Assembly: GCF_036402745.1 (NCBI RefSeq)
Contig: NZ_DASWSJ010000108.1
Location: 1 to 13,563, forward strand
Length of the DNA: 13,563 nucleotides
Source: Actinophytocola sp036402745
GTDB lineage: Bacteria; Actinomycetota; Actinomycetes; Mycobacteriales; Pseudonocardiaceae
Direction of reading: 5' to 3'
Positions 5,679 to 11,290 of this stretch are shown here, piece by piece. Position numbers and translations under genes: made by a program. Within the stretch, counting starts at the first letter, position 1. Each line of letters starts with the position of its first letter. The notes beneath the pieces are model-generated. The model did not search any database, was not told where the DNA came from, and saw nothing but the letters and a program-made list of their open reading frames with translations.

Positions 5679-6911
5679 GTGGTCACGAGCCGGCCGGTCG
5701 GCTACCGCGGCATTTTCCGCGACACCGAGTTCCGCGCGTTGTTCACCGCGCAGACCATATCGATCATCGGTGACCAGTTCGCCCGGGTGGCCCTGTCCGT
5801 GCTGGTGTTCGACCGCACCGGCTCACCGGCGTGGACCGCGCTCACCTACGGCCTCACCTTCCTCCCCGACCTCGTCGGCGGCCCGCTGCTGTCCGGGCTC
5901 GCCGACCGGCACCCGCGGCGCGGCCTCATGGTCGGCGCGGACGTCACCCGCGCCGGGCTGGTGGCGCTGATGGCGGTGCCCGGCATGCCGATCTGGCTGC
6001 TCTGCGTGCTTCTGGTGGCGGTGCATCTCCTCAGCGCGCCGGCGGGAGCCGCGCGTGGGGCGCTGCTGCCCGCGGTCCTCGGCGAGCGCGACTACCCGGC
6101 CGGGCAGGCGGCACTGCAGTCGGTCACCCAGGCCGCGCAGGTCATCGGCTTCGCGGGTGGCGGGGCGCTGGTCGCGGCCATCGGCACGGGCGGCGTGCTA
6201 CTGGCGGACGCGGCGACGTTCGCGGTGTCCGCGCTGCTGGTGTGGTCGCTGGTGCGGGAGCGGCCGGTCGCGGGCGGGGGCGAGGACACGCGTCGCGCGT
6301 GGTGGCCGGACCTCCTCGCCGGCTCCCGTCTCGTGTGGACGGACCGGCGGCTGCGCGCGCTGGTGCTGTTCGCGTGCCTGGGCGGGTTCTACATCGCGGG
6401 CGAGGCGCTGGCCGCGCCGTACGCGCACGCGCTGGGCAGCGGTGCGGTGGCGGTCGGGTTCATGTTCGCCGGGTACGCGGCGGGCGCCGCCGCGGGGATG
6501 CTCGTGCTGGCCCGGCTGGCGAAACCGGTGCGGCTGCGGCTGTTGCCGCCGCTCGCGATCGCGTCGTGCGTGCCGCTGGTGCTGTGCTTCGCCGACCCGG
6601 GCCTCGTGCTCGTCGTCGCGCTGTTCGTGGCCTCGGGGATCGGGAGTGCCTACCAGGTGATCGCGTCGACCACGTTCGTGCTCGCGGTGCCGGACTCGCG
6701 GCGGGGGCAGGCGTTCGGCCTGGCGGTCACGGCCATCAAGGTGTCGCAGGGTTTGGGTGTGACGCTCGCCGGACTCGCCGCCGAGGGGATGGCGCCGCAC
6801 CAGGTCGTCGGTGTGGCCGGACTGCTGGGGGTGGTCGCGGCGGCCGGGGTGACGTGGACCTGGCGGACCGCCGAGGGGCCCGCGGGCTCCCTCACAGGCC
6901 AGCCAGCATGA
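5679..6911 (+). CDS. MFS transporter (drug/siderophore exporter type)
   Basis: A 410-residue inner-membrane transporter of the major facilitator superfamily with about 12 hydrophobic helices. After a short cytoplasmic N-terminus ending FRDTEFRALF (about 13-22), helix 1 begins. The loop between helices 2 and 3 carries a motif-A variant GLADRHPRRG (73-82), usual for proton-driven exporters, and a charged central loop near EDTRRAWWPDLLAG separates the two halves. Closest in style to EntS/MFS_3-type exporters of drugs or siderophores; substrate unknown. I prefer GTG 5679 (GGAGG at 5670-5674, four bases away) over ATG 5643, which has no site and would start inside the operator region. It is divergent from the DGPF-ECF42 unit with the tandem dyads between them, and no terminator stronger than a 5-bp stem (6911-6925) follows. 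Confidence 0.87.
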   Translation: MVTSRPVGYRGIFRDTEFRALFTAQTISIIGDQFARVALSVLVFDRTGSPAWTALTYGLTFLPDLVGGPLLSGLADRHPRRGLMVGADVTRAGLVALMAVPGMPIWLLCVLLVAVHLLSAPAGAARGALLPAVLGERDYPAGQAALQSVTQAAQVIGFAGGGALVAAIGTGGVLLADAATFAVSALLVWSLVRERPVAGGGEDTRRAWWPDLLAGSRLVWTDRRLRALVLFACLGGFYIAGEALAAPYAHALGSGAVAVGFMFAGYAAGAAAGMLVLARLAKPVRLRLLPPLAIASCVPLVLCFADPGLVLVVALFVASGIGSAYQVIASTTFVLAVPDSRRGQAFGLAVTAIKVSQGLGVTLAGLAAEGMAPHQVVGVAGLLGVVAAAGVTWTWRTAEGPAGSLTGQPA

Positions 6912-7100
6912 TGCGCTTGACGCATACCTGTCGTACTCGGTCCTGCCGGTCCCGGCGGCCGCACGAGCGGGCGCCGCACTTCAGCACGTGGGACATCGGC
7001 GCGGTCGGGCACGTCGAGCGCGACCTTGTCCGCATCGTGGCCGCGGAGGCCACCAGTTAGGCCATTGGAGTGACGGGCCACCGCCGGGTAACACGTACTG

Positions 7101-7115
7101 TGATCAGCGCGATCA
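7101..7115. promoter_or_regulatory. Dyad TGATC-N5-GATCA upstream of small membrane gene
   Basis: TGATC (7101-7105) and GATCA (7111-7115) flank AGCGC. A -10-like TACTGT (7096-7101) is directly adjacent, so the dyad would cover the start of transcription, about 75 nt before the two-TM protein gene. No convincing -35 is seen. The rest of 6912-7100 holds no gene that I can support. Confidence 0.3.
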
Positions 7116-7122
7116 TCTTAAT

Positions 7123-7172
7123 GGTCACGACTACTGCCGGTAGCCGCCAGGCTGTCCGTGACCCCACGTCAC
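7123..7172 (+). promoter_or_regulatory. Possible structured 5' leader with competing stems
   Basis: CGTGACC (7157-7163) can pair with GGTCACG (7123-7129), enclosing a small CTAC-TGCCG-GTAG hairpin (7131-7143); or its GTGAC part (7158-7162) can pair with GTCAC (7168-7172). The second fold ends four bases before the ribosome site at 7176-7180. Both stems are short, so this is weak. Confidence 0.25.
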
Positions 7173-7184
7173 TCTGAGGAAGTC

Positions 7185-7457
7185 ATGCGAACCTTGTCCC
7201 CGGTTCTGGCTCCCGCCGGCCGGTACACCCCAGCCCTGTTCGTCCTGGTCGGCCTCGGTGCGGTCGGCTTGCTCGCGCCCTGGTCCTGGGCCCCGTTGCC
7301 GGCCATCGCGCTCGTCATCGGCACCATCCTCGTCCTCGGCGCCCGCAATGCGCTGCGCCGCGCGTCCCGGCAGATCGACACGATCCTCAGCGAGGAGCTC
7401 GGCCCGGACACCGACACCGCCGAGATCGTCACCGACGGTAAGCGTCCAATCAGCTAG
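7185..7457 (+). CDS. Small two-transmembrane protein (90 aa), hypothetical
   Basis: A 90-residue protein with two hydrophobic helices at about 15-32 and 36-53, joined by a tight APWSWAPLP turn, then a basic stop (NALRRASRQ, 55-63) and a 30-residue acidic soluble tail. The positive residues after helix 2 suggest that both termini are cytoplasmic. No family recognised. I chose ATG 7185, with GAGGA at 7176-7180 four bases upstream, over GTG 7158 which lacks a site. It is convergent with the diguanylate cyclase gene, and their 3' ends overlap by 4 nt at a CTAG that encodes TAG on both strands. A link with the cyclase is only suggested by position. Confidence 0.65.
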   Translation: MRTLSPVLAPAGRYTPALFVLVGLGAVGLLAPWSWAPLPAIALVIGTILVLGARNALRRASRQIDTILSEELGPDTDTAEIVTDGKRPIS

Positions 7458-8863
7458 TCCTGCGGGACCCTGGCGGTGGGAAACGGCCGCACGGTGCCCT
7501 GCTGGGGCCCGGCGCTCTGCTTGGGCAGCGGCACGACGTTGGACGCTGTCCCGTCCCGCGGCGCCGTGCCGGCCACCCGGGTGCGGTCCCGGCCCGCCGC
7601 CTTCGCCTCGTACAGGGCCGCGTCGGCGGCCAGCAGCACCGTCGTCCGGTCCTCGCCGTGCCCGGGGAAGATCGCCGCGCCGACCGACGCGGTGAGCCCG
7701 CTGATCACCCGCTCGACCCCGTCCAGATCCGTGGTCGTGACCTTCAGCGACGCGACCGCGGCGCGGATCCGTTCCGCGGTGACCGTGACGTCGGCCGCGT
7801 CGAGGCCGGGCATGACCACGGAGAACTCCTCGCCGCCGTACCGGCCGACCATGTCGTGGCCGCGCACCGAGTGCTTGATCGCATCGGCGACCGCGCGCAG
7901 CACCGCGTCGCCCGCCAGATGGCCGTAGCGGTCGTTGACCCGCTTGAAGTGGTCGAGGTCGAGCAGCAGCACGCCGAGCGTGCCGTCGAGGCGCCGGGCC
8001 CGGTCCATCTCGTCGGAGACCAGCTTGGCCCAGAACACCGAGTCGAACAGGCCCGTCTTGGCGTCGCTGCGGCTGGCGTCGCGGAACTGCGGCATCAGCA
8101 GCCCGGTGTGCAGCGAGAAGACCGTGACGACGAGGAGCGGCGTCCACCACGGGTGCGCCGCGACCATGACCGCGATGCCGCCGCCGAGGCCGATCGCGCC
8201 GGCGATCATCAGCTGGTCGCTGGCGTGCCCGAGTGCCATGCGCGGCGGCTGGTCCGGGTTGGTGGCGACGATGACGAACACGACGAGCCCGTAGTTCACG
8301 AGCCGGTACAGCGCGCCGGCGGCGACCACTGCGGCCAGCCCGCGCGGGCTGTCCAGAGCGGTGGCGAACGGCTCGGAGTGCGTGGGGTAGACGGCCGCGA
8401 GCACGGCGTAGGCCGCGGCACTCGCCAGCACGACGGTGGCCGCGGAGAAGATCTTGCGATGCACCAGCGCGCGGCGACGGTAGACCCGGAACCAGTTGTA
8501 GATGTAGCTGACGACGAACAGCAGGCAGATCAACGGCGGCGGCAGCAACAGGATCGCGGCGAAGAACCACACGGTCTGCAGGTGGTTGTACGGCGCGCCC
8601 TCCGCGGCGATCTCGCGGAGCCGCTCCATGCCGCGGGCTGCCTCCAGGTGCACCGTCGAGGCGAGCACCAGCAGGCCGAGCCAGATCCAGTGTTGGGTGG
8701 TGACCGGATAAAGCGCCGCGGTGGCCGTTACGACGGCCACCGCGGCGAATTCGGCCGAGAGGATGTATACCTGCACGAACCTGGGGAGGGACCATAGGGT
8801 CCAGCGGTTGGGCGTCAGCCGCCGCCACCCCTGCACGGGGTCAGGATGATCCGCACCGTGCAC
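7454..8863 (-). CDS. Membrane-bound diguanylate cyclase (GGDEF)
   Basis: A 469-residue protein (numbering from GTG 8863). Six or seven hydrophobic helices fill about 31-256, a membrane sensory region of no named type. A GGDEF domain follows (about 265-430): SDAKTGLFD (266-274) is the D-x-L-T-G-L-like entry, LLLDLDHFKRVNDRYGHLAGD (described by position 300-319) holds the substrate and metal Asp residues, and GGEEF (343-347) is the active-site motif. RGHD (334-337) lies exactly five residues before GGEEF, so the inhibitory c-di-GMP I-site RxxD is intact. The enzyme should make c-di-GMP from two GTP and be product inhibited. There is no EAL domain. AAGGGA lies seven bases before GTG 8863; a TTG at 8881 would add six residues but has no site. 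The proline/glutamine-rich tail (about 435-469) is probably disordered. Confidence 0.92.
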   Translation of the reverse strand: MHGADHPDPVQGWRRLTPNRWTLWSLPRFVQVYILSAEFAAVAVVTATAALYPVTTQHWIWLGLLVLASTVHLEAARGMERLREIAAEGAPYNHLQTVWFFAAILLLPPPLICLLFVVSYIYNWFRVYRRRALVHRKIFSAATVVLASAAAYAVLAAVYPTHSEPFATALDSPRGLAAVVAAGALYRLVNYGLVVFVIVATNPDQPPRMALGHASDQLMIAGAIGLGGGIAVMVAAHPWWTPLLVVTVFSLHTGLLMPQFRDASRSDAKTGLFDSVFWAKLVSDEMDRARRLDGTLGVLLLDLDHFKRVNDRYGHLAGDAVLRAVADAIKHSVRGHDMVGRYGGEEFSVVMPGLDAADVTVTAERIRAAVASLKVTTTDLDGVERVISGLTASVGAAIFPGHGEDRTTVLLAADAALYEAKAAGRDRTRVAGTAPRDGTASNVVPLPKQSAGPQQGTVRPFPTARVPQD

Positions 8864-8945
8864 TACCGTGTCCCTTCGCAACGAGGGTCAACGGTAATGG
8901 CTCGGACACACAGTGTCGCGACTCCAAACGAGTGACGACCCTGAG

Positions 8946-8967
8946 CGAGCACCTGCTCGAGGAGGTG
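8946..8967 (+). promoter_or_regulatory. Mutually exclusive hairpins around a Shine-Dalgarno site
   Basis: CGAGC (8946-8950) can pair with GCTCG (8955-8959), leaving GGAGG (8961-8965) free; or CACCT (8950-8954) can pair with AGGTG (8963-8967), covering most of GGAGG. The two folds share 8950-8954 and exclude each other. This sits just before the 14-codon ORF at 8970. Confidence 0.3.
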
Positions 8968-8969
8968 TC

Positions 8970-9014
8970 ATGTCTTCAACCAAGAACACCGGTCGGCCCG
9001 CCGAATGGCGTTGA
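8970..9014 (+). CDS. Possible 14-residue leader peptide
   Basis: ATG 8970 has a textbook GGAGG (8961-8965) four bases upstream and opens MSSTKNTGRPAEWR before TGA at 9012-9014. The peptide has no cysteine run, aromatic run or hydrophobic core, so no classical amino-acid attenuation is indicated. Its codons overlap the 5' arms of two helices in the structured element 8983-9088. There is no plus-strand gene downstream; the next gene is on the minus strand. So it is either a small functional ORF, an orphan leader whose gene was lost, or chance. A 14-codon ORF with a good site is expected now and then by chance, so confidence is low. Confidence 0.25.
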   Translation: MSSTKNTGRPAEWR

Positions 9015-9088
9015 CGCGCGACTGATGGGAGGCGTTCGCCGTGGAGATGGCACGACGAGCGCCTTTCATCCATTCCAGCCGGTGTTCT
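8983..9088 (+). ncRNA. Candidate structured RNA or DNA element with nested inverted repeats
   Basis: Three nested helices on the plus strand. Helix 1: AGAACACCGG (8983-8992) with CCGGTGTTCT (9079-9088), 10 perfect pairs. Helix 2: GAATGG (9003-9008) with CCATTC (9070-9075), 5-6 pairs. Helix 3: 9024-9043 with 9051-9070, 20 positions with 19 pairs (three G-U, one C-A mismatch) closed by a 7-nt GAGATGG loop. The unpaired bases between helices are almost all on the 5' side (8993-9002 and 9009-9023). The G-U pairs of helix 3 are formed only in plus-strand RNA; the minus-strand copy would have A-C mismatches there. The element lies between the LLM-hemerythrin stop and the diguanylate cyclase start. 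No known RNA family is recognised. Confidence 0.4.
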
Positions 9089-10631
9089 AAGCGATGCCCA
9101 GGCGGGCCAGCGGCTCCACCAGCTCACGCTCCTCGTAGGACAGGTGGGAGAGCAGCGTGTCGGTGAGCAGGTCGACCGCGTCGCTCAGCTCGAGGATCCC
9201 GTTCGGGTCACTCACCGTGGCGACGAGGGCGGCGTCCACCCGGTTGAGCACGTCGTGGATCACGTGGTGCTCCTCCTTCAGCCGGTCCAGCACCGGGGCC
9301 AGGCGCGGGTCCGCGCGGCGGATCTGCGGGAAGAACGACGTGTCCTCGAGCGAGTGGTGCATGGTGACGAACCGGCAGTAGCTCTCGCAGAACGCGCCGA
9401 GCGTCCAGTTGTTCTGGCGCATGGTCATCTCGTTGATCTCCGACCGGGCGGCGCCGACGTCGAGTGAGCCCTCCATGACCTGCCGGACCAGCCCGCGCAC
9501 CCGGTCGAGCTCGCCGCGCAGGTGGTCGTGGATCTCGATCAGGTGCTGGCCGGTCATCCGGCCGTGGTCGACGTAGGTGGCGTCCGGGTCGGCCTCGGGG
9601 CCGGTCGGGCGCCGCGTCTCGTCCCACAACCGCGTGCTCGACAGGCGGGTGCCGTCGTCGGGGGTCGGGGTGACGCCGAGCCGGCTGTTCTCCCGCGGCG
9701 CCACGGGCTCGATGGCCGCGGGCGTCCTCGGCGCGCTGCCGAGATCGCGCTCCTGGGCCACCAGCTCACGCACCGCGGGCGCCACCTCCTCGGCGAAGCG
9801 GCGCAGGTCGTCGTCGCCGTCGCGGTCGACCATGAGGACGAAGCCGCTGATGCCGTCGGTGAGGGTGAGCTCGGCGAGCTGCTCGACCCAGACCTTGGCC
9901 GGGGCACGCAGGAACTCCGCGCCGGAGCCGGCGAACGAGCCGGCGATGTTGTACAGCCGCCGGATGTCCGATGTGGACCGACCGGCGGCTTCGGCGGCCT
10001 CGTCGATGAGCTCGTTCATACCGGCGAGCTGCTCCGGCGGCACGTAGGGCGAGCTGGGCAGCCAGCCGTCGGCGGCGCGGCCGATGAGCCCGAGCATGCG
10101 CTTCTTGTAGCCGCCGACCCAGATGCCGACGTCGTGCACGGGGAACGGACCGGGGTGCGCGCCGGCGAGCCGGTAGTGCTTGCCGTCGAGCCGGATGCCG
10201 CGGCCGGGCGTCCACAGCGCGCGCAGGACCTTGATGGCCTCGTCGAGTGCCTCGAGCGACTCGGCCGGGGTGCGGCGCGGGCCGTCCATGGCCTCGATGG
10301 CGTCCCAGAACGCGCCGGCGCCGAGGCCGAGCTCGGCGCGGCCGCCGGAGAGGATGTCGAGGCTCGCCACGCTGCGCGCGAGCACGCCGGGCGGGCGCAG
10401 CGGGAGGTTGGCGACGTTGGGGAAGACGCGGACCTTGGTGGTGCTGGCCGCGATCACCGACAGCAGCGTCCAGGTGTCGAGGAAGCCCCCTTGGTAAGGA
10501 TGGTCCTGCACGCTGACGAGGTCGAGCCCGAGCCGGTCGGCGAGCCGGGCGAGGGTGAGCGTGTCTCCGGCAGCTTCCGCCGCGGGTGGCAGGAAGACGC
10601 CGAACTCGAGTGGGTGGCCATAGTCGGGCAT
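9087..10631 (-). CDS. LLM flavin-dependent oxidoreductase fused to a hemerythrin (HHE) domain
   Basis: A 514-residue two-domain protein. Residues 1-290 form a luciferase-like monooxygenase (LLM, probable F420 or FMN type) TIM barrel: LEFGVFLPP at the start, LADRLGLDLVSVQDHPYQ (30-47), SGGRAELGLGAGAFWDAIEAM (positions 95-115), and PVHDVGIWVGGYKKRMLGLIGRAADGW (positions 164-190). After a linker rich in Pro/Arg/Asp (about 295-355) comes an HHE helical bundle with a full di-iron ligand set: His368 and/or His370 (IHDHLRGEL), His425-xxx-Glu429, His455-xxx-His459, and His496-xxxx-Glu501. The second half should bind O2 or sense redox/NO through di-iron, while the first oxidises or reduces a substrate with a flavin. 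The ATG at 10631 has no ribosome site but a CATACT -10 six bases upstream, so the mRNA is probably leaderless. Divergent from a MarR regulator that likely controls it. Confidence 0.88.
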   Translation of the reverse strand: MPDYGHPLEFGVFLPPAAEAAGDTLTLARLADRLGLDLVSVQDHPYQGGFLDTWTLLSVIAASTTKVRVFPNVANLPLRPPGVLARSVASLDILSGGRAELGLGAGAFWDAIEAMDGPRRTPAESLEALDEAIKVLRALWTPGRGIRLDGKHYRLAGAHPGPFPVHDVGIWVGGYKKRMLGLIGRAADGWLPSSPYVPPEQLAGMNELIDEAAEAAGRSTSDIRRLYNIAGSFAGSGAEFLRAPAKVWVEQLAELTLTDGISGFVLMVDRDGDDDLRRFAEEVAPAVRELVAQERDLGSAPRTPAAIEPVAPRENSRLGVTPTPDDGTRLSSTRLWDETRRPTGPEADPDATYVDHGRMTGQHLIEIHDHLRGELDRVRGLVRQVMEGSLDVGAARSEINEMTMRQNNWTLGAFCESYCRFVTMHHSLEDTSFFPQIRRADPRLAPVLDRLKEEHHVIHDVLNRVDAALVATVSDPNGILELSDAVDLLTDTLLSHLSYEERELVEPLARLGIA

Positions 10632-10638
10632 GGAACAA

Positions 10639-10690
10639 GTATGCCACGGGATATTCTGTCTGACAGACGTTCTCATGTGCCGCGTATCAT
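10639..10690. promoter_or_regulatory. Divergent leaderless promoters sharing a central dyad operator
   Basis: The dyad TCTGTC-T-GACAGA (10655-10667) lies centrally. On the plus strand TATCAT (10685-10690) is seven bases before ATG 10698, with CTGACA in the dyad (10660-10665) as a -35-like element. On the minus strand CATACT (10644-10639) is seven bases before ATG 10631. Neither gene has a Shine-Dalgarno site. A MarR dimer at the dyad would block both promoters. Confidence 0.6.
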
Positions 10691-10697
10691 AGGGCCC

Positions 10698-11186
10698 ATG
10701 ACGGCACTGGACGGCGACCTCGGCTGGACGCTCGGCGTGGTCTTCCGTGCCTACGTCAAGGCGAGCAACACGGTGATGGCCGACGTGCCCGGCGGGCACC
10801 GCGGCTACCAGGTGCTTACCGCCGCCGCGCGGGACGAGGCGCCGTCGCAGTCGATCCTGGGTGCCCAGCTCGGCATCGACCGCACGGTGCTCACCTATCT
10901 CCTGGACGACATGGAGCGTGCCGACCTAGTGGCACGCAAGCCCGACCCGGCCGACCGCCGCACCCGTCAGATCGTGGCGACCGAGCCCGGCCGCGCACTG
11001 CTGTGCCGGCTCGAGGAACGCCTCGCGCACGCCGAGGCGCACATCCTCGCCGGCCTCCCCGGCGACGAGCAGCAGACCCTGAAGGCCCTGCTCACCCGGC
11101 TGGCCGCGCACGCGAACGCGCTGGACCCGGTGGACAGCACCTGCGCGGTGGTCGAGGACATCAGCGCCAGCCGCCCCAGGCGCTAG
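10698..11186 (+). CDS. MarR-family transcriptional regulator
   Basis: A 162-residue MarR-type regulator. Residues about 49-92 form the winged helix-turn-helix: SQSILGAQLGIDRTVLTYLL (50-69) contains the turn and recognition helix, and the wing has KPDPADRRTRQI (81-92), whose DPxDRRxR motif is the family hallmark. Helices at both ends (about 8-30 and 95-140) make the dimer interface. Cys103 and Cys149 are the only cysteines, and neither sits in a conserved OhrR-like N-terminal position, so peroxide sensing by that mechanism is not supported. The ATG at 10698 has no SD and a TATCAT -10 directly upstream. The gene is divergent from the LLM-hemerythrin gene and followed by a 10-bp terminator directly after its stop. 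It probably represses itself and the LLM-hemerythrin gene in response to a small ligand. Confidence 0.9.
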   Translation: MTALDGDLGWTLGVVFRAYVKASNTVMADVPGGHRGYQVLTAAARDEAPSQSILGAQLGIDRTVLTYLLDDMERADLVARKPDPADRRTRQIVATEPGRALLCRLEERLAHAEAHILAGLPGDEQQTLKALLTRLAAHANALDPVDSTCAVVEDISASRPRR

Positions 11187-11214
11187 CCACAACCCGCCGA
11201 TCGTCGGGTTGTGG
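11187..11214 (+). terminator. Hairpin terminator of the MarR gene
   Basis: CCACAACCCG (11187-11196) pairs perfectly with CGGGTTGTGG (11205-11214) around an 8-nt loop. The stem starts directly after the MarR stop codon. There is no U-tract. Confidence 0.8.
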
Positions 11215-11217
11215 GCG

Positions 11218-11233
11218 TGTGGTCTAGACCGGC
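11218..11233. promoter_or_regulatory. Probable DasR-like operator (dre)
   Basis: GGTCTAGACC (11221-11230) is a perfect 10-bp palindrome, extended left as GTGGTCTAGACC (11219-11230). From memory the DasR-responsive element of streptomycetes is a 16-bp palindrome built around the same GTGGTCTAGACCAC core; here 12 contiguous bases match and the right end diverges. DasR is a GntR-type regulator that represses chitin/N-acetylglucosamine genes. The site is 58 bp before the GH16 start. Confidence 0.55.
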
Positions 11234-11237
11234 ATGC

Positions 11238-11274
11238 TTTGTTGGCGCGCGCAACAAATGTTCAGCTCCTGAAC
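11238..11274. promoter_or_regulatory. Two further dyads in the GH16 promoter/leader
   Basis: TTTGTTG (11238-11244) and CAACAAA (11252-11258) flank a GCGCGCG centre, an AT-rich-armed dyad unusual for this GC-rich DNA. GTTCAG-CTC-CTGAAC (11260-11274) follows after one base and ends four bases before GGAGAG at 11279. The first looks like a repressor operator; the second could be an operator or an RNA hairpin close to the ribosome site. Confidence 0.45.
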
Positions 11275-11290
11275 GAACGGAGAGCCGACA

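Noticed and set aside
6908..7060. A 50-codon plus-strand ORF with an ATGA overlap at the MFS stop.
   Set aside because: No ribosome site, an Arg/Cys/His-rich first half typical of noncoding frames, and no family resemblance. The second half looks a little more protein-like, so a decayed gene remnant cannot be excluded.
8864..9086. A c-di-GMP riboswitch before the diguanylate cyclase gene.
   Set aside because: I cannot find the conserved GEMM-type core or its tetraloop-receptor layout on either strand.
8983..9088. A mobile element (MITE-like) with 10-bp terminal inverted repeats.
   Set aside because: No target-site duplication is seen beside the repeats, no second copy is in the window, and the right arm coincides with the stop of the LLM gene. 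A genome search for copies would decide.
9041..9166. GTG ORF with GGGAGG at 9027-9032.
   Set aside because: The ribosome site is inside the inner helix of the structured element and the frame runs antisense into the LLM-hemerythrin gene, with composition typical of a shadow frame.
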